Numbered from the stretch's first letter, positions 1-8,347 are shown. The stretch: DNA of 64,000 bases from an uncultured Lachnospiraceae bacterium (GCA_902779305.1 CACZBD010000011.1:62001-126000), one strand, 5' to 3'. The notes: generated by a model not told the origin, from the letters alone. Numbers and translations are program-made.

Positions 1-1302
1 AAAGAAGAACTGGCAAAGAAATTCAAGGACAATAAAAGTGATCTTAAGATTGCCATTGTTGTCGATATGTGGCTGACAGGCTTTGATGTTCCTTCACTTG
101 CAACAATGTATGTTTATAAGCCTATGCAGGGCCATAACCTGATGCAGGCGATTGCCCGTGTTAACAGGGTGTTTGGTGACAAAGAGGGTGGACTGATCGT
201 CGACTATGTCGGGATTGCTTCAGCACTTAAGGAAGCAATGAACGATTATACTTCCAGAGACAAGAAGAATTATGGTGATACGGATGTCGCAAAAGTTGCG
301 TATCCGAAATTCCTGGAAAAACTGGCAATTTGCAGAGACCTCTTCCATGGATATGATTATTCGGGATTTATGTCCGGTTCTGATCTGGAGCGGTCCAGAA
401 CAATAAGTGGTGCTGTGAACTTTATCGTAGCGGTTGATAAAGAAAGGGAATGTGAAGATTTTCTCAAGGAAGCTTTGATGCTGCACCAGGCTCTGTCCCT
501 TTGCGCATCTCTTGTCGATGAACCCCAGCGTGTTGAGGCAGCGTTCCTAGAATCTGTGCGTGTGCTCGTGATGCGACTGAAGAATCAGGGCGGCGGACAA
601 AAAATATCGTTGCCGGAAATGAACGCAAGGATAAATGCGCTATTGGAACAGAGTATAAAAAGTAATGGTGTTATCAATTTGTTTTCGGATGTAAAGAGCG
701 ACTTTTCACTATTTGATCCAAAGTTTCTGGAAGAAATCGCTAAAATGAAGGAAAGAAACCTGGCGGTTGAATTATTAAAGAAGTTGATAGCCGAGCAGGT
801 AGTTGTATACAAGAAAACAAACGTTGTAAAGTCTGAAAAGTTCAGTGAGATTATACAACAGGCCATGAACAGATATTTGAATGGCATGCTGACAAATGAA
901 CAGGTGATAGAAGAGTTACTTAAACTTGCCAAACAGATTCAGATTGCACAGCAGGAAGGTGAGCAACTTGGTCTGACGGCAGATGAATTGGCATTTTATG
1001 ATGCGTTGACAAAACCGCAGGCTATTAAGGATTTCTATGAGAATGAAGAATTGATTGCGATAACAAAGGAACTGGCGGATGCATTGCGGAAAAACCAAAC
1101 CGTAGACTGGCAGAAACGTGATTCTGCAAGGGCAAAAATGCGAATGATGATCAAAAAACTGTTGAAACAGCATAAGTATCCGCCTGAAGGAATGGATGAT
1201 GCGGTTCAGACGGTTATGCTTCAGTGTGAGCTTTGGACCGACAATAATAATATGGAAGAGCGTGCCAGTGCTTATGTTGGGAGATTGTCACAAGTATATT
1301 GA
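1..1302 (+). CDS. hsdR: Type I restriction enzyme R subunit, C-terminal part (partial at window edge)
   Basis: The frame is open from base 1, so this is the 3' part (433 codons) of a longer gene. Residues near the start carry a superfamily-2 helicase signature: [14 protein letters not shown] followed by [10 protein letters not shown] (motif VI type) and LIVDYVGI. These are typical of the second RecA-like domain of HsdR, the ATP-dependent translocase/endonuclease subunit of type I restriction-modification. The rest is the helical C-terminal region, rich in K/E/L, that contacts HsdM/HsdS. The N-terminal nuclease domain, hsdM and hsdS must lie to the left if present. The stop (TGA 1300-1302) overlaps a TTG that opens the next reading frame. 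Confident as HsdR; intactness cannot be judged. Confidence 0.88.
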   Translation, partial: KEELAKKFKDNKSDLKIAIVVDMWLTGFDVPSLATMYVYKPMQGHNLMQAIARVNRVFGDKEGGLIVDYVGIASALKEAMNDYTSRDKKNYGDTDVAKVAYPKFLEKLAICRDLFHGYDYSGFMSGSDLERSRTISGAVNFIVAVDKERECEDFLKEALMLHQALSLCASLVDEPQRVEAAFLESVRVLVMRLKNQGGGQKISLPEMNARINALLEQSIKSNGVINLFSDVKSDFSLFDPKFLEEIAKMKERNLAVELLKKLIAEQVVVYKKTNVVKSEKFSEIIQQAMNRYLNGMLTNEQVIEELLKLAKQIQIAQQEGEQLGLTADELAFYDALTKPQAIKDFYENEELIAITKELADALRKNQTVDWQKRDSARAKMRMMIKKLLKQHKYPPEGMDDAVQTVMLQCELWTDNNNMEERASAYVGRLSQVY

Positions 1303-1577
1303 TACTGTTAATGATCCAAAAGAGGAGTAGCCATGGCTTTAAGGATAAAGAGGATGTTAAATTCGAAATCCAGTGCAAGTGCCACTCCAAAGATATAGGT
1401 AACAAGGCAGTTTGGGAAACTTATGCTGGAGCACAATTCTATAATTGTCATGTCCCGGTTGTATTGACAAATAGGGATTTTACGCCGGTGGCAAGAGAAG
1501 TTGCGGGAAAAACCAGTGTTGTATTATGGAACAGGCAAAAACTTGATAGTATGAAAAAACTTGACGGGAGGAACTGA
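1299..1577 (+). pseudogene. Fragment of an Mrr-type restriction endonuclease domain
   Basis: A 92-codon frame contains EIQCKCHSK, then GNKAVWETYAGAQFYNC and VPVVLTNRDFTPVAREVA, ending with LWNRQKL. This matches the C-terminal half of the Mrr_cat domain (Q-x-K catalytic motif, then the conserved TN..FTP segment) of type IV restriction enzymes. The upstream part, with the catalytic Asp strand and the recognition domain, is absent. The only available start is a TTG overlapping the hsdR stop, with no convincing ribosome site. Most likely it is the remnant of a longer gene or a domain stranded by recombination between two defence genes. A small translated protein is possible but would lack the full PD-(D/E)XK core. 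Confidence 0.6.
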
Positions 1578-1580
1578 ATT

Positions 1581-3422
1581 ATGAGTGAAATAATGCCATC
1601 AAAACAAAGCGTTATCATGTGTTTGAGAAACAAGACATATGCCATCGATTTTTATCAACGGGAATATGTTTGGAACAAAGAAACAGTTGAGATATTACTC
1701 GATGATATTATGTATTCGTTTAATACCACTTATAATGAGCATAAGGATGAAGATTTTTCGCCTGAACTTATAGATAAATTTAACTGGTATTACATGAATG
1801 TATTTATTACCAATTCGATTGCTGGTAAGACGTATATAGTTGATGGACAGCAGCGGTTATCGACGTTAACTCTTATTGCGGTGTATTTATATCGAAATAT
1901 CAAGAATGATGATCTGAAATCGATTTTGAGAGAATGTATAGCAAGCGTAGATGCTTTTGCTGGGAAGAAGTTTAATATAGATCATGATAAGAGAAAACGT
2001 GTAATGCAGGCTATATTTGATGGAACATCTTTTGAAGATGAGTATAACTGTCAGACGGAACAAACAATCATTGAGCGATACAATGATATATCAAACTACT
2101 TTAGTAAGCTGGAATATGACGATAATAAACTTACAGTGTTTACCGGTTATTTCTTGTATAGACTCGTTTTGGTAGAACTAACCATAGACAAAGATGATAC
2201 GCCAATGGTATTTGAGGTAATAAATGATAGAGGCGAAGCACTGAAACCGTTTGAAATACTTAAAGGCAAACTAATTGGAATTCTGCCTAAGCCTGATACA
2301 GAAAAATATAATGAAATATGGGAGGATTCTCTAAAGAAAATCCAGGGGATAGAAGACGTATTCTTTGCTGATTATATAAAAAGCCAATATATTTTCAAAA
2401 GAAACTCGGATATAGAGAATTCTATAAATAACGAATACCATAGATATCTCTTTGGAAACAATATGATAGCAGAATCAATGGGGTTTCTTAGAAGAAATGC
2501 TAATCAAATCGCAAATGTGAAGAAGTTTATTGAGACGAATCTCCGATACTATACAAGTTTGTATGGAAAAATTCGTTCAAATCCCAATAAATACCTTCTA
2601 TACAGTAACAAAATAAACAGTCTGGCTGGAATGTATGAAAATATAATGTCTGCTTGTATAGTGGATGATCCTCGTGAAGATGAAAAAATAGATGCAATAT
2701 CAAAAGAATATGACAGAATGTATGTTTTGTTACAGTTGAATCAGGCGTATGACAGTAATAAATTTCAAGAATTATCATACAATCTGAATGAAAGATTAAT
2801 GGATGCAGAGCCCTGTGACTATAGAAAAATATTTGATAATGTGATTACAGAACATCTTAAGGAAAAGAGAAACAAAGATAAATTACTCTCGTTACTGGAT
2901 TATGAAACTTTCTATAAGAATTCTTATATTTCTCTACCAATAACAGTTCTTAAATATATCTTGGCAAGAGTAGAAGAATATATCTGTAATAGCATTGGAC
3001 AGGAGATGCAGGCATCGGTTGTCGACTTGGCAACAAAGACAAGTGCGGTATATGGATACCATGTTGAGCATATATTGTCAGAAAATGAGACTAATCGAAG
3101 CTATTTCGAAAATGAGGAAGAGTTCGAAGAAATGAGAAATTATATAGGAGGGCTTCTAATACTGAAGGGTAGATCAAATATTAGTTCGGGAAATGAGAAG
3201 TATTCGGACAAACTAAAGACGTATGGTAACGGTTTGGTATGGGGACATACGTTATGTAGTGATTTTTATCATGCCAATCCAGATTTTTCGGACTTCAACA
3301 ATAAACTGGAAATAGAGACAGGTGTCAGCTTTAAATCGTTGGATGAATTTGATAAGGATGCATTGAAGTATAGAAGCGGACTTTTATTTGAACTTGTACG
3401 GAAAATATGGGAAATTGCTTAA
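1581..3422 (+). CDS. DUF262/DUF1524 protein, GmrSD-like type IV restriction nuclease
   Basis: 613 aa. The N-terminal DUF262 domain shows DFYQREYVW (about residues 23-31) and DGQQR (88-92), the ParB/Srx-like nucleotide-hydrolysing signature of GmrS. FEVINDRGEALKPFEILK follows. The C-terminal DUF1524 shows HVEH (494-497) and IGGLLIL...RSNISSGNEKYSDK, the His-Me finger (HNH) nuclease pattern of GmrD. Known: fused GmrSD enzymes cut glucosylated or otherwise modified phage DNA using NTP. Inferred: a modification-dependent restriction function that complements the adjacent type I system. The ATG at 1581 has GGGAGG 8-15 bases upstream. The gene is AT-rich with many ATA and AGA codons, unlike the housekeeping genes of the window, consistent with horizontal transfer. 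Confidence 0.85.
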   Translation: MSEIMPSKQSVIMCLRNKTYAIDFYQREYVWNKETVEILLDDIMYSFNTTYNEHKDEDFSPELIDKFNWYYMNVFITNSIAGKTYIVDGQQRLSTLTLIAVYLYRNIKNDDLKSILRECIASVDAFAGKKFNIDHDKRKRVMQAIFDGTSFEDEYNCQTEQTIIERYNDISNYFSKLEYDDNKLTVFTGYFLYRLVLVELTIDKDDTPMVFEVINDRGEALKPFEILKGKLIGILPKPDTEKYNEIWEDSLKKIQGIEDVFFADYIKSQYIFKRNSDIENSINNEYHRYLFGNNMIAESMGFLRRNANQIANVKKFIETNLRYYTSLYGKIRSNPNKYLLYSNKINSLAGMYENIMSACIVDDPREDEKIDAISKEYDRMYVLLQLNQAYDSNKFQELSYNLNERLMDAEPCDYRKIFDNVITEHLKEKRNKDKLLSLLDYETFYKNSYISLPITVLKYILARVEEYICNSIGQEMQASVVDLATKTSAVYGYHVEHILSENETNRSYFENEEEFEEMRNYIGGLLILKGRSNISSGNEKYSDKLKTYGNGLVWGHTLCSDFYHANPDFSDFNNKLEIETGVSFKSLDEFDKDALKYRSGLLFELVRKIWEIA

Positions 3423-3544
3423 AACGGGTAAATAAAATGCGACATATATTTTGTGAATAGAGATAGTATGTATCCGCTATATACGGGAGAAACTCAAGGT
3501 AACTATTAAACCGGCGTAATGACGTTATCATATGGAGGAAGCTT

Positions 3545-4435
3545 ATGGGGTTTTGTGATTATTGTGGAGTTCAATTGGATGATGCTGCGGAGTTTTGTCC
3601 TGTTTGTGGAACTGCTACATCAAAAGCGGAGGGCTATTCAGGCAGTTATACGATTACGGAACAACAAGAATCTATATCGAGAGATAATACCATGGCATGT
3701 CTGGAATTGCTACTCTATGTGGCTACGCTTGACGGTCAGATTGAAGAAGATGAGATGTCCTATTTCAAAGAGATTGCTGTAGCAAACGGCATGAGTGATG
3801 AAGAAATAGAAGAAATGCAGATCGATGTACTGGGTGGAATTGTTCCCGTAGAGGATATAGCAAAGAAAATAGTTAATCCAGCAGAAAAGGAATCTGTGCT
3901 GACCGACCTCGTATATTTATGCTATTCAGATGGAAACTATTCACAGGAGGAGAAGGAAGGTCTTCAATATATCAGTGAACTAATGGGTGTAAGTGCTGAC
4001 GAACTAAAGCGCATAGAGAGGAACTGTGCTGTCGGAAATGGAAAGAATAAAATCAAGTCCGGAATAGTTCTTGCGGGAAAAGGATTGGGGAAATTAGGCA
4101 AGAAAGGGCTTGCCGGAGGAATAATAGCTGGAAAAAGTGTGGCCAAGGGACTAGGCATCGCCGGATCCAAAGTATCAGATGCTTTAGCAAGCGCTAAAAA
4201 ATTGAAACAGGAGAACATGGAACTGCGGGAAATCTTAAAAAAAGTTACTATTTCCGATGCAGTAAAACAGAAGGTAATTCTTCAACTGAATTCTAAAGTC
4301 GCAAAACTGACAGAGGATTTGAGGAGAGAAAAAGAAAAGAACAAACAAAATGAGGAAATGATTAATCTTCTTCAGGCGCAGTTGGATGATTTGGCATTGA
4401 CACTGGAAGTGGCTGAAAGCTCAAAGACTGCATAG
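3545..4435 (+). CDS. Zinc-ribbon / TerB-like domain protein with C-terminal coiled coil
   Basis: 296 aa. The N-terminus is a CxxC-CxxC zinc ribbon (Cys4, 7, 18, 21). Residues about 45-145 form an all-helical acidic region with two TerB/DjlA-like motifs, VATLDGQIEEDE and CYSDGNYSQEEKEG, in which acidic residues follow a D-G pair. A Gly/Lys/Ala-rich stretch (about 170-215) that could insert into or coat a membrane follows, then a long coiled coil (about 220-290). TerB domains are thought to act as membrane-linked metal-sensing parts of stress and phage-defence assemblies. The GGAGGA ribosome site just before 3545 fixes the start. The next gene begins 10 bases downstream, so the two are almost certainly co-transcribed. 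Function unknown. Confidence 0.75.
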   Translation: MGFCDYCGVQLDDAAEFCPVCGTATSKAEGYSGSYTITEQQESISRDNTMACLELLLYVATLDGQIEEDEMSYFKEIAVANGMSDEEIEEMQIDVLGGIVPVEDIAKKIVNPAEKESVLTDLVYLCYSDGNYSQEEKEGLQYISELMGVSADELKRIERNCAVGNGKNKIKSGIVLAGKGLGKLGKKGLAGGIIAGKSVAKGLGIAGSKVSDALASAKKLKQENMELREILKKVTISDAVKQKVILQLNSKVAKLTEDLRREKEKNKQNEEMINLLQAQLDDLALTLEVAESSKTA

Positions 4436-4445
4436 GGGGCTTGGT

Positions 4446-5819
4446 ATGAATAAAGATCTTGTCATCTTAAAACATGAACAGTTTGAAGTGGATAAAGCAG
4501 ATCAGGATGTTCAAACGCTGGAAGAGAGCAATGATGAGCAGAGCGAGCGATTAAAGGAAATGCAGAAACGTATTGACGCGATGTATCAGCGTTTGGGAAA
4601 GACAAAGCTAGTCCCTGTTCCATCCATGGATGAGCGAAAGTCTGTTTCTGATGTAAAGGAAGAAGTTGGGGATACTATATCCTATGATGAATTATATGAT
4701 TTGGCAGAATCAAATCTTAAATCACGTGGGCTGGATGTTGATGCTATAGATTTTGATGATGTTTTGGATCCTAAAGAATTCTCGGATCTTCTTGAAGAAC
4801 TTGATGCGCCGCTTCCGCGGGAACAGAAATGGAGGAAGTCGGATTTTATCGTTGTATTTATTGCCGGCTTGATCGGTAGTGCTGTGGATCTTATTGTTGG
4901 AAACCGGGACAACGCTCTTACGGGGAAAGGTTCAAAATTCTCAGATAAACTTAATGAAATCCATACTACCAAGTTTAAACACAGTACTGGGGCACCTATA
5001 GATTTTCAAGGAATGAAAGATGGATTCAGTTTCGGAGGCGGAAATCATAGAGAATTGTCAAAAGGCCATGATTTACTACGGTTTGTTGATGGGATAAAAA
5101 TGTTTAAAAATGGCACTTTTGAAGCAGTGGCGTATGAGAACGGTGTAAAACATGTTGTGAAAACTGCCTTTAATCAAAATGGAAACCCATATACGGAACT
5201 GCCACTAATAACCGCTATCTTAGAGTATGCACATCATATGATTGCGGACCTGTTTTCTAACAATAGTCTTCCTTTTCCAGGCTATTCTTTTCTTCGGGAG
5301 AGTAAGATAAGAGATTTGAGAATATTTTCCGCTGATATGTATGCAAATGGTTTTAATTGTAAGAATGTATTAATTCAGTCTGTGACAGCTGCCATCGTTG
5401 AAATCATAATAAGATTATACTTTAGTATCCAATCTGTTAAGGAATACAAGGATAGTGTTGAGATATCCGAGGACTTTTCGAATTGGGAAGCAGTTAAAAA
5501 GTTCTTCAAACCAACCAGCCAGGATAAGCTGCATGAGATGCTTTTGGTATCGCATACGATAGTTCTTGCAGTAAATGTTGGAAAGATAGTTATTTCGGAA
5601 GGTACCGCAATTGCTGACATTAATGTGGCGGAAATATTATCCGTTGTGAAGTATGGGATAAAAGTTACAAAGGCAGCGGCAAGCAGAAATTTTGAATATG
5701 CAAAGCTAATGTACCACGCCAAAGAAATCAATCAGCAATGGGCCGAGCTTGAAGACAAGATCGATAGTTACGACGAGGCTCTTATTGCAGAAATGACAGA
5801 AACTCTGAGTATTGCCTAA
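4446..5819 (+). CDS. Uncharacterised membrane-associated protein with His/Asp motifs (YdjM/DUF457-like pattern)
   Basis: 457 aa, not recognised by sequence alone. An N-terminal coiled coil (about 10-50) and an acidic region come first, then a hydrophobic segment (FIVVFIAGLIGSAVDLIVG, about 138-156). A metal-site-like pattern follows: NHRELSKGHDLL (His201, His208), later YAHHMIADLFS (His263, His264, Asp267) and SLPFPG. The order H-R-x-L-x-x-x-H ... H-H-x-x-x-D ... PxPG resembles the LexA-regulated membrane hydrolase family YdjM/DUF457. That is inference from motif shape only. Two further hydrophobic helices (about 303-325 and 359-395) support membrane association. It is the partner of the TerB gene directly upstream and sits inside a defence cluster, so a phage-defence effector is plausible but unproven. 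Confidence 0.6.
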   Translation: MNKDLVILKHEQFEVDKADQDVQTLEESNDEQSERLKEMQKRIDAMYQRLGKTKLVPVPSMDERKSVSDVKEEVGDTISYDELYDLAESNLKSRGLDVDAIDFDDVLDPKEFSDLLEELDAPLPREQKWRKSDFIVVFIAGLIGSAVDLIVGNRDNALTGKGSKFSDKLNEIHTTKFKHSTGAPIDFQGMKDGFSFGGGNHRELSKGHDLLRFVDGIKMFKNGTFEAVAYENGVKHVVKTAFNQNGNPYTELPLITAILEYAHHMIADLFSNNSLPFPGYSFLRESKIRDLRIFSADMYANGFNCKNVLIQSVTAAIVEIIIRLYFSIQSVKEYKDSVEISEDFSNWEAVKKFFKPTSQDKLHEMLLVSHTIVLAVNVGKIVISEGTAIADINVAEILSVVKYGIKVTKAAASRNFEYAKLMYHAKEINQQWAELEDKIDSYDEALIAEMTETLSIA

Positions 5820-5840
5820 ATAAATAACGTGATTGTATCT

Positions 5841-5879
5841 AAAAAGATACGGCGGCCTATTCGGTCGCCGTGTCTTTTT
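5841..5879. terminator. Bidirectional terminator between convergent genes
   Basis: A 14-bp stem (5841-5854 with 5866-5879, one T-G pair) has a loop of 11 bases and an A5/T6 flank. It therefore works as an intrinsic terminator for the 4446 gene on + and for the XRE gene on -, whose last codons lie in the right arm. Confidence 0.85.
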
Positions 5880-6477
5880 TCTTCCTGGGTTTTCTTGGCT
5901 TTTTCGGCTGCATGATGCTTGACCCAAATAAAGGAGTATCCAGAAGTTCCTGGGCATCCGGCGCGGTTCGACCATCAGTCGATGCCGACTCTGGATATTT
6001 AAACATCCAAAGCAGGAACTGTTTTTCTACGTTATTTTCGTATTCTTTTCGTACCTCTTCGTCATTGATCAGCTTGGCATTTGCAAGAAGCTGCTGATAT
6101 TTCCGGTATTCCTGATACCAAGAGTACAGAAACGGTGCCAGTTTTTCAAATGATATATATATTTTCTCATCATTGCCTTTTCCGGCATCCAATTCCATTT
6201 TGATTTCAGCGCCCGATTTAAGCTCTCCGGCATATGTGGCATAAATGGCAAACAACCGCTGCATGGCGCGAGGGGTATTCAAAATGCTTTCTGTCAGAAT
6301 GGAAGGTTCGATTCCAAGTCCCCGTGCAATCTTTTCCAATGTGGCGGGCTTAGGATTTCTTTGTCCTGATTCATATTTCCTGAGAGTTGCGGAGTTTATG
6401 CCGATCTTTTCAGACAGTTCTGCCTGTGTTAATCCGAAAGCATGCCGTAATTCTCTTATCTTTTCACCGATCGTCAT
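5857..6477 (-). CDS. XRE-family helix-turn-helix repressor of the integrative element
   Basis: 206 aa. Residues 1-65 form a clear Cro/CI-type HTH: IGEKIRELRHAFGLTQAELS, then KIGINSATLRKYESGQRNPK. The C-terminal 140 residues are unrecognised, with a basic tail (KKPRKPRKKKD). The gene is transcribed divergently from the excisionase/integrase genes. Two 16-base inverted arms flank the -10 region of the xis promoter (6597-6612 and 6626-6641), which makes this protein the obvious candidate to bind there and keep excision off. An extended -10 (TGTTATACT, minus strand around 6540-6548) may serve this gene. There is no RecA-cleavable peptidase domain, so induction would need another signal. Confidence 0.85.
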   Translation of the reverse strand: MTIGEKIRELRHAFGLTQAELSEKIGINSATLRKYESGQRNPKPATLEKIARGLGIEPSILTESILNTPRAMQRLFAIYATYAGELKSGAEIKMELDAGKGNDEKIYISFEKLAPFLYSWYQEYRKYQQLLANAKLINDEEVRKEYENNVEKQFLLWMFKYPESASTDGRTAPDAQELLDTPLFGSSIMQPKKPRKPRKKKDTATE

Positions 6478-6587
6478 GTGTTATTTCCAACTTTTCCGTT
6501 TTGTTTTGTGCCTACTTTCCGTTTCTTATGGGCAGGAAAAGTATAACATGTTTTTCGCGTTTGAGAAACAACGGCTCTTAAAAATAA

Positions 6588-6616
6588 TTGACAGAAACAC
6601 ATACGCCTCTTAAAAT
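6588..6616 (+). promoter_or_regulatory. Promoter of the xis-int operon
   Basis: TTGACA (6588-6593), 17-base spacer, TAAAAT (6611-6616). This is one of the best sigma-A-type matches in the window. It lies 48 bases before the excisionase-like gene and partly overlaps the left operator arm. Confidence 0.75.
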
Positions 6617-6641
6617 ATTTTTATATAAGAGACATATGTGT
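6597..6641. promoter_or_regulatory. Probable operator: inverted 16-base arms flanking the xis -10
   Basis: ACACATACGCCTCTTA (6597-6612) and TAAGAGACATATGTGT (6626-6641) are inverted copies matching at 14 of 16 bases, with a 13-base AT-only spacer. The left arm covers the spacer and start of the -10; the right arm covers the transcript start. A related half-site (AGAGGCACATATG) runs into the xis start codon at 6654-6666. Placement suggests repression by the divergent XRE protein. Confidence 0.6.
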
Positions 6642-6663
6642 CACAAGAAAAAGAGAGGCACAT

Positions 6664-6912
6664 ATGAAAGTAAACGATTTTTTTTCGGACTATCCGGACG
6701 TATTAACACCGGAAGAAGTACAGAAAATCCTGCACACGGGACGTAACACGACTTATGCAATGCTGATGAACGGAGAAATCAGATCCATAAAGGTTGGCGG
6801 CAAGTATCGTATTCCGAAATTGTTTTTGATCGACTTTCTGTATCCGGAACATCATTTCTTTGAATCCGAAACAGAAGGACGGGATACGGATGAGGCGGGA
6901 CAGATGGAATAG
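6664..6912 (+). CDS. Excisionase-like MerR/HTH_17 DNA-binding protein
   Basis: 82 aa. The sequence VLTPEEVQKILHTGRNTTYA followed by MLMNGEIRSIKVGGKYRIPK is the winged-helix fold of the helix_turn_helix_17/excisionase family (recognition helix then a beta-wing). These small proteins bind the arms of att sites and direct the neighbouring integrase toward excision. It sits directly behind a strong promoter, has an AGAGAGG ribosome site, and is followed 21 bases later by the integrase. Tn916-type and phage-like elements use the same xis-int order. The acidic C-terminal 18 residues are not conserved in the family. Confidence 0.8.
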   Translation: MKVNDFFSDYPDVLTPEEVQKILHTGRNTTYAMLMNGEIRSIKVGGKYRIPKLFLIDFLYPEHHFFESETEGRDTDEAGQME

Positions 6913-6933
6913 AGCAGGCAGAGGAGACAGACG

Positions 6934-8151
6934 ATGGCAAGATCCAGAAAGAAGAGAGCAGAAGGATACCGTGCAGACGGGATTGTCGGGAAACATGGGA
7001 AATTATATGTAATCGTTCATCGGACAATACATGATGAAAACGGGAAAAAATATAAAACGGACTGGATTCCTACCGGACTGGACGATACACAGAAAAATGT
7101 GATCGCGGCAATCGAGATGCAGAAGAAACTTTTGTACAAGATGTCGCTCGAAAATCTGGATCTGGATAGTCCGATCGACCTTTACGTGGAGCGTTTTTTG
7201 AAGGCTAAGGAGCGTGTTGTCGCCGATACGACTTATGCGAAGTATGAGCAGTATTCGAACAGGATCAAGGATTATTTTGATGGATATACACTCCGTCAGA
7301 TCCGTACCGAACTGGTTGAAGAGTTCCTGGATGATCTTTTTAGGAGCAGAAATATGCAGAGGGAGACGGTCAAGTGTATCAAGAACGTTTTTGCTGCCAT
7401 TCTGGAAGAGGCCGTGCAGGACGGCCTGATCGGAGAAAACTATGCGCGTAAGGCGATCATCAATAAGCAGCTGGCTTCCAAACACAGCAAGGTGGTTGTG
7501 GAGGATGACAACTTCTTCTCGTATAAAGAAGCGTTGCGCTTTCTGAAGATAGTGGAGGACCATTCCCTGTATGAATTGTTCTATGTGTCTTTGTTTTTCG
7601 GATTAAGACGTGAAGAGGTGCTGGGGCTGAAGTGGTCAGCCATTGATTTTAACAAGAAAACATTAAAGATTATGCATACGGTCACCAAAGGAAAGCAGAT
7701 AAACCGTCTGGACATAACCAAATCTGCAAGCAGTGCACGTATGTATCCGCTGACAGATACGCAGATCGAAATGTTTCAGAATCTACGGAAAAAGGAAAAA
7801 GAGTATAAAAAACTCTTTCGGAAAGCAGAGTATACCGAAAACGATTATATCTTCAAGCATGAAGACGGAAAACTCTATCATCCCGATCATCCATCCAAAG
7901 CGTTTACGAAAGTCATCAAACGCAACCCCGATCTTCCGCAGCATGTCACGTTTCATGGACTCAGGTCTTCCTGCGTGTCGATCCTGATCCATAAGGGGTT
8001 TGATGTAAAGAGTATTCAGAAATGGGTGGGGCATGCAGATGTCGATACGACGCTTCGGATCTATGCAAAAGTGAAGGACAAAGAATCCAAACAGGAGCTG
8101 TCAACCGCGATGGAAAGTCTGTTTCAGCCAAAGATCAGGAAGGAAGAGTGA
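6934..8151 (+). CDS. int: Tyrosine site-specific integrase
   Basis: 405 aa. It has an N-terminal arm-binding region (about 1-60), a SAM-like core-binding domain (about 70-160: YVERFLKAKERVVADTTYAK) and a catalytic domain. The active-site set is visible: Arg225 (FFGLRREEVLGLKW), His341-x-x-Arg344 (HGLRSS), His367 (GHADVDTT) and nucleophile Tyr377 (LRIYAKV). It catalyses integration and excision of the element by strand exchange at att sites. It ends 82 bases before the tRNA-Pro 3' end, the likely attB. All catalytic residues are present and length is normal, so it should be active. Confidence 0.93.
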   Translation: MARSRKKRAEGYRADGIVGKHGKLYVIVHRTIHDENGKKYKTDWIPTGLDDTQKNVIAAIEMQKKLLYKMSLENLDLDSPIDLYVERFLKAKERVVADTTYAKYEQYSNRIKDYFDGYTLRQIRTELVEEFLDDLFRSRNMQRETVKCIKNVFAAILEEAVQDGLIGENYARKAIINKQLASKHSKVVVEDDNFFSYKEALRFLKIVEDHSLYELFYVSLFFGLRREEVLGLKWSAIDFNKKTLKIMHTVTKGKQINRLDITKSASSARMYPLTDTQIEMFQNLRKKEKEYKKLFRKAEYTENDYIFKHEDGKLYHPDHPSKAFTKVIKRNPDLPQHVTFHGLRSSCVSILIHKGFDVKSIQKWVGHADVDTTLRIYAKVKDKESKQELSTAMESLFQPKIRKEE

Positions 8152-8159
8152 AATGAACA

Positions 8160-8183
8160 TTCGTAGACAAATTCATAGACAAC
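8160..8183 (+). repeat. Tandem 12-base repeat, candidate integrase arm sites
   Basis: TTCGTAGACAAA (8160-8171) is followed directly by TTCATAGACAAC (8172-8183), 10 of 12 identical, between the int stop and the tRNA 3' end. Short tandem repeats at this position are typical of arm-type binding sites. Assignment is by position only. Confidence 0.45.
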
Positions 8184-8203
8184 GGTGTTTTTTTGAAAAA
8201 GAA

Positions 8204-8225
8204 AAAGAGCGGAAACCCGCTCTTT
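8204..8225 (-). terminator. Terminator of tRNA-Pro (also reads as terminator for int)
   Basis: Stem AAAGAGCGG / CCGCTCTTT (8204-8212 with 8217-8225), loop AAAC. On the minus strand the stem is followed by T5-C-T5, a good intrinsic terminator just past the tRNA. The plus strand has only a short T run. Confidence 0.7.
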
Positions 8226-8232
8226 ATCCGTA

Positions 8233-8260
8233 TCGGAGTGACAAGATTCGAACTTGCGGC
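8233..8260. other. Probable attachment site region (tRNA-Pro 3' end)
   Basis: The T-arm and acceptor 3' half of tRNA-Pro face the integrase gene, the usual attB location. The exact core cannot be defined because the other att copy lies outside the window. Confidence 0.4.
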
Positions 8261-8307
8261 CTCTACCTCCCTAAGGTAGCGCTCTAGCCAAACTGAGCCA
8301 CACCCCG
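8233..8307 (-). tRNA. tRNA-Pro (anticodon AGG)
   Basis: On the minus strand a complete cloverleaf can be drawn. The acceptor stem CGGGGTG/CACTCCG has one G-T pair and discriminator A, with T8 G9 after it. The anticodon stem CTACC/GGTAG has loop TTAGGGA, giving anticodon AGG (8270-8272). The T-loop is TTCGAAT. CCA is not encoded. The 3' end faces the integrase, so the element probably restores the gene's 3' end on insertion. Confidence 0.95.
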
Positions 8308-8318
8308 AAACATTGAGT

Positions 8319-8347
8319 ATTTTAAGGCAATCCGCTTGCGATGTCAA
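8319..8347 (-). promoter_or_regulatory. Promoter of tRNA-Pro overlapping a perfect 10-bp dyad
   Basis: Minus strand TTGACA (8347-8342), 17-base spacer, TAAAAT (8324-8319), a near-consensus promoter. AATCCGCTTG (8329-8338) and CAAGCGGATT (8345-8354) form a perfect inverted repeat with 6-base spacer covering the -35 and spacer. Confidence 0.75.

Larger units (their letters stand above)
1..8233. mobile_element. Right end of an integrative element carrying a defence cluster, adjacent to tRNA-Pro
   Basis: Seen: a tyrosine integrase (6934-8151), an excisionase-like HTH protein (6664-6912) and a divergent XRE repressor (5857-6477) lie next to the 3' end of a tRNA-Pro gene. They are preceded by restriction-type genes (type I HsdR, Mrr fragment, DUF262/DUF1524) and a TerB gene pair. 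Genes 1581-5819 are clearly more AT-rich than the chromosomal genes after 11800. Known: tyrosine integrases commonly recombine into tRNA 3' ends, with int beside the attachment site. Inferred: the element starts left of the window and its right junction is in or just before the tRNA 3' end near 8233. The left boundary and the second att copy are not visible. Confidence 0.65.

Noticed and set aside
3519-3782. 87-aa plus-strand frame overlapping the TerB gene start
   Set aside because: Out of frame with the zinc-ribbon/TerB protein, which has the better ribosome site and recognisable domains.
8135-8347. 70-aa minus-strand reading frame
   Set aside because: It is the translated tRNA-Pro gene and its flanks; the CGSVWLERYLREVEAASSN string is a well-known tRNA artefact.
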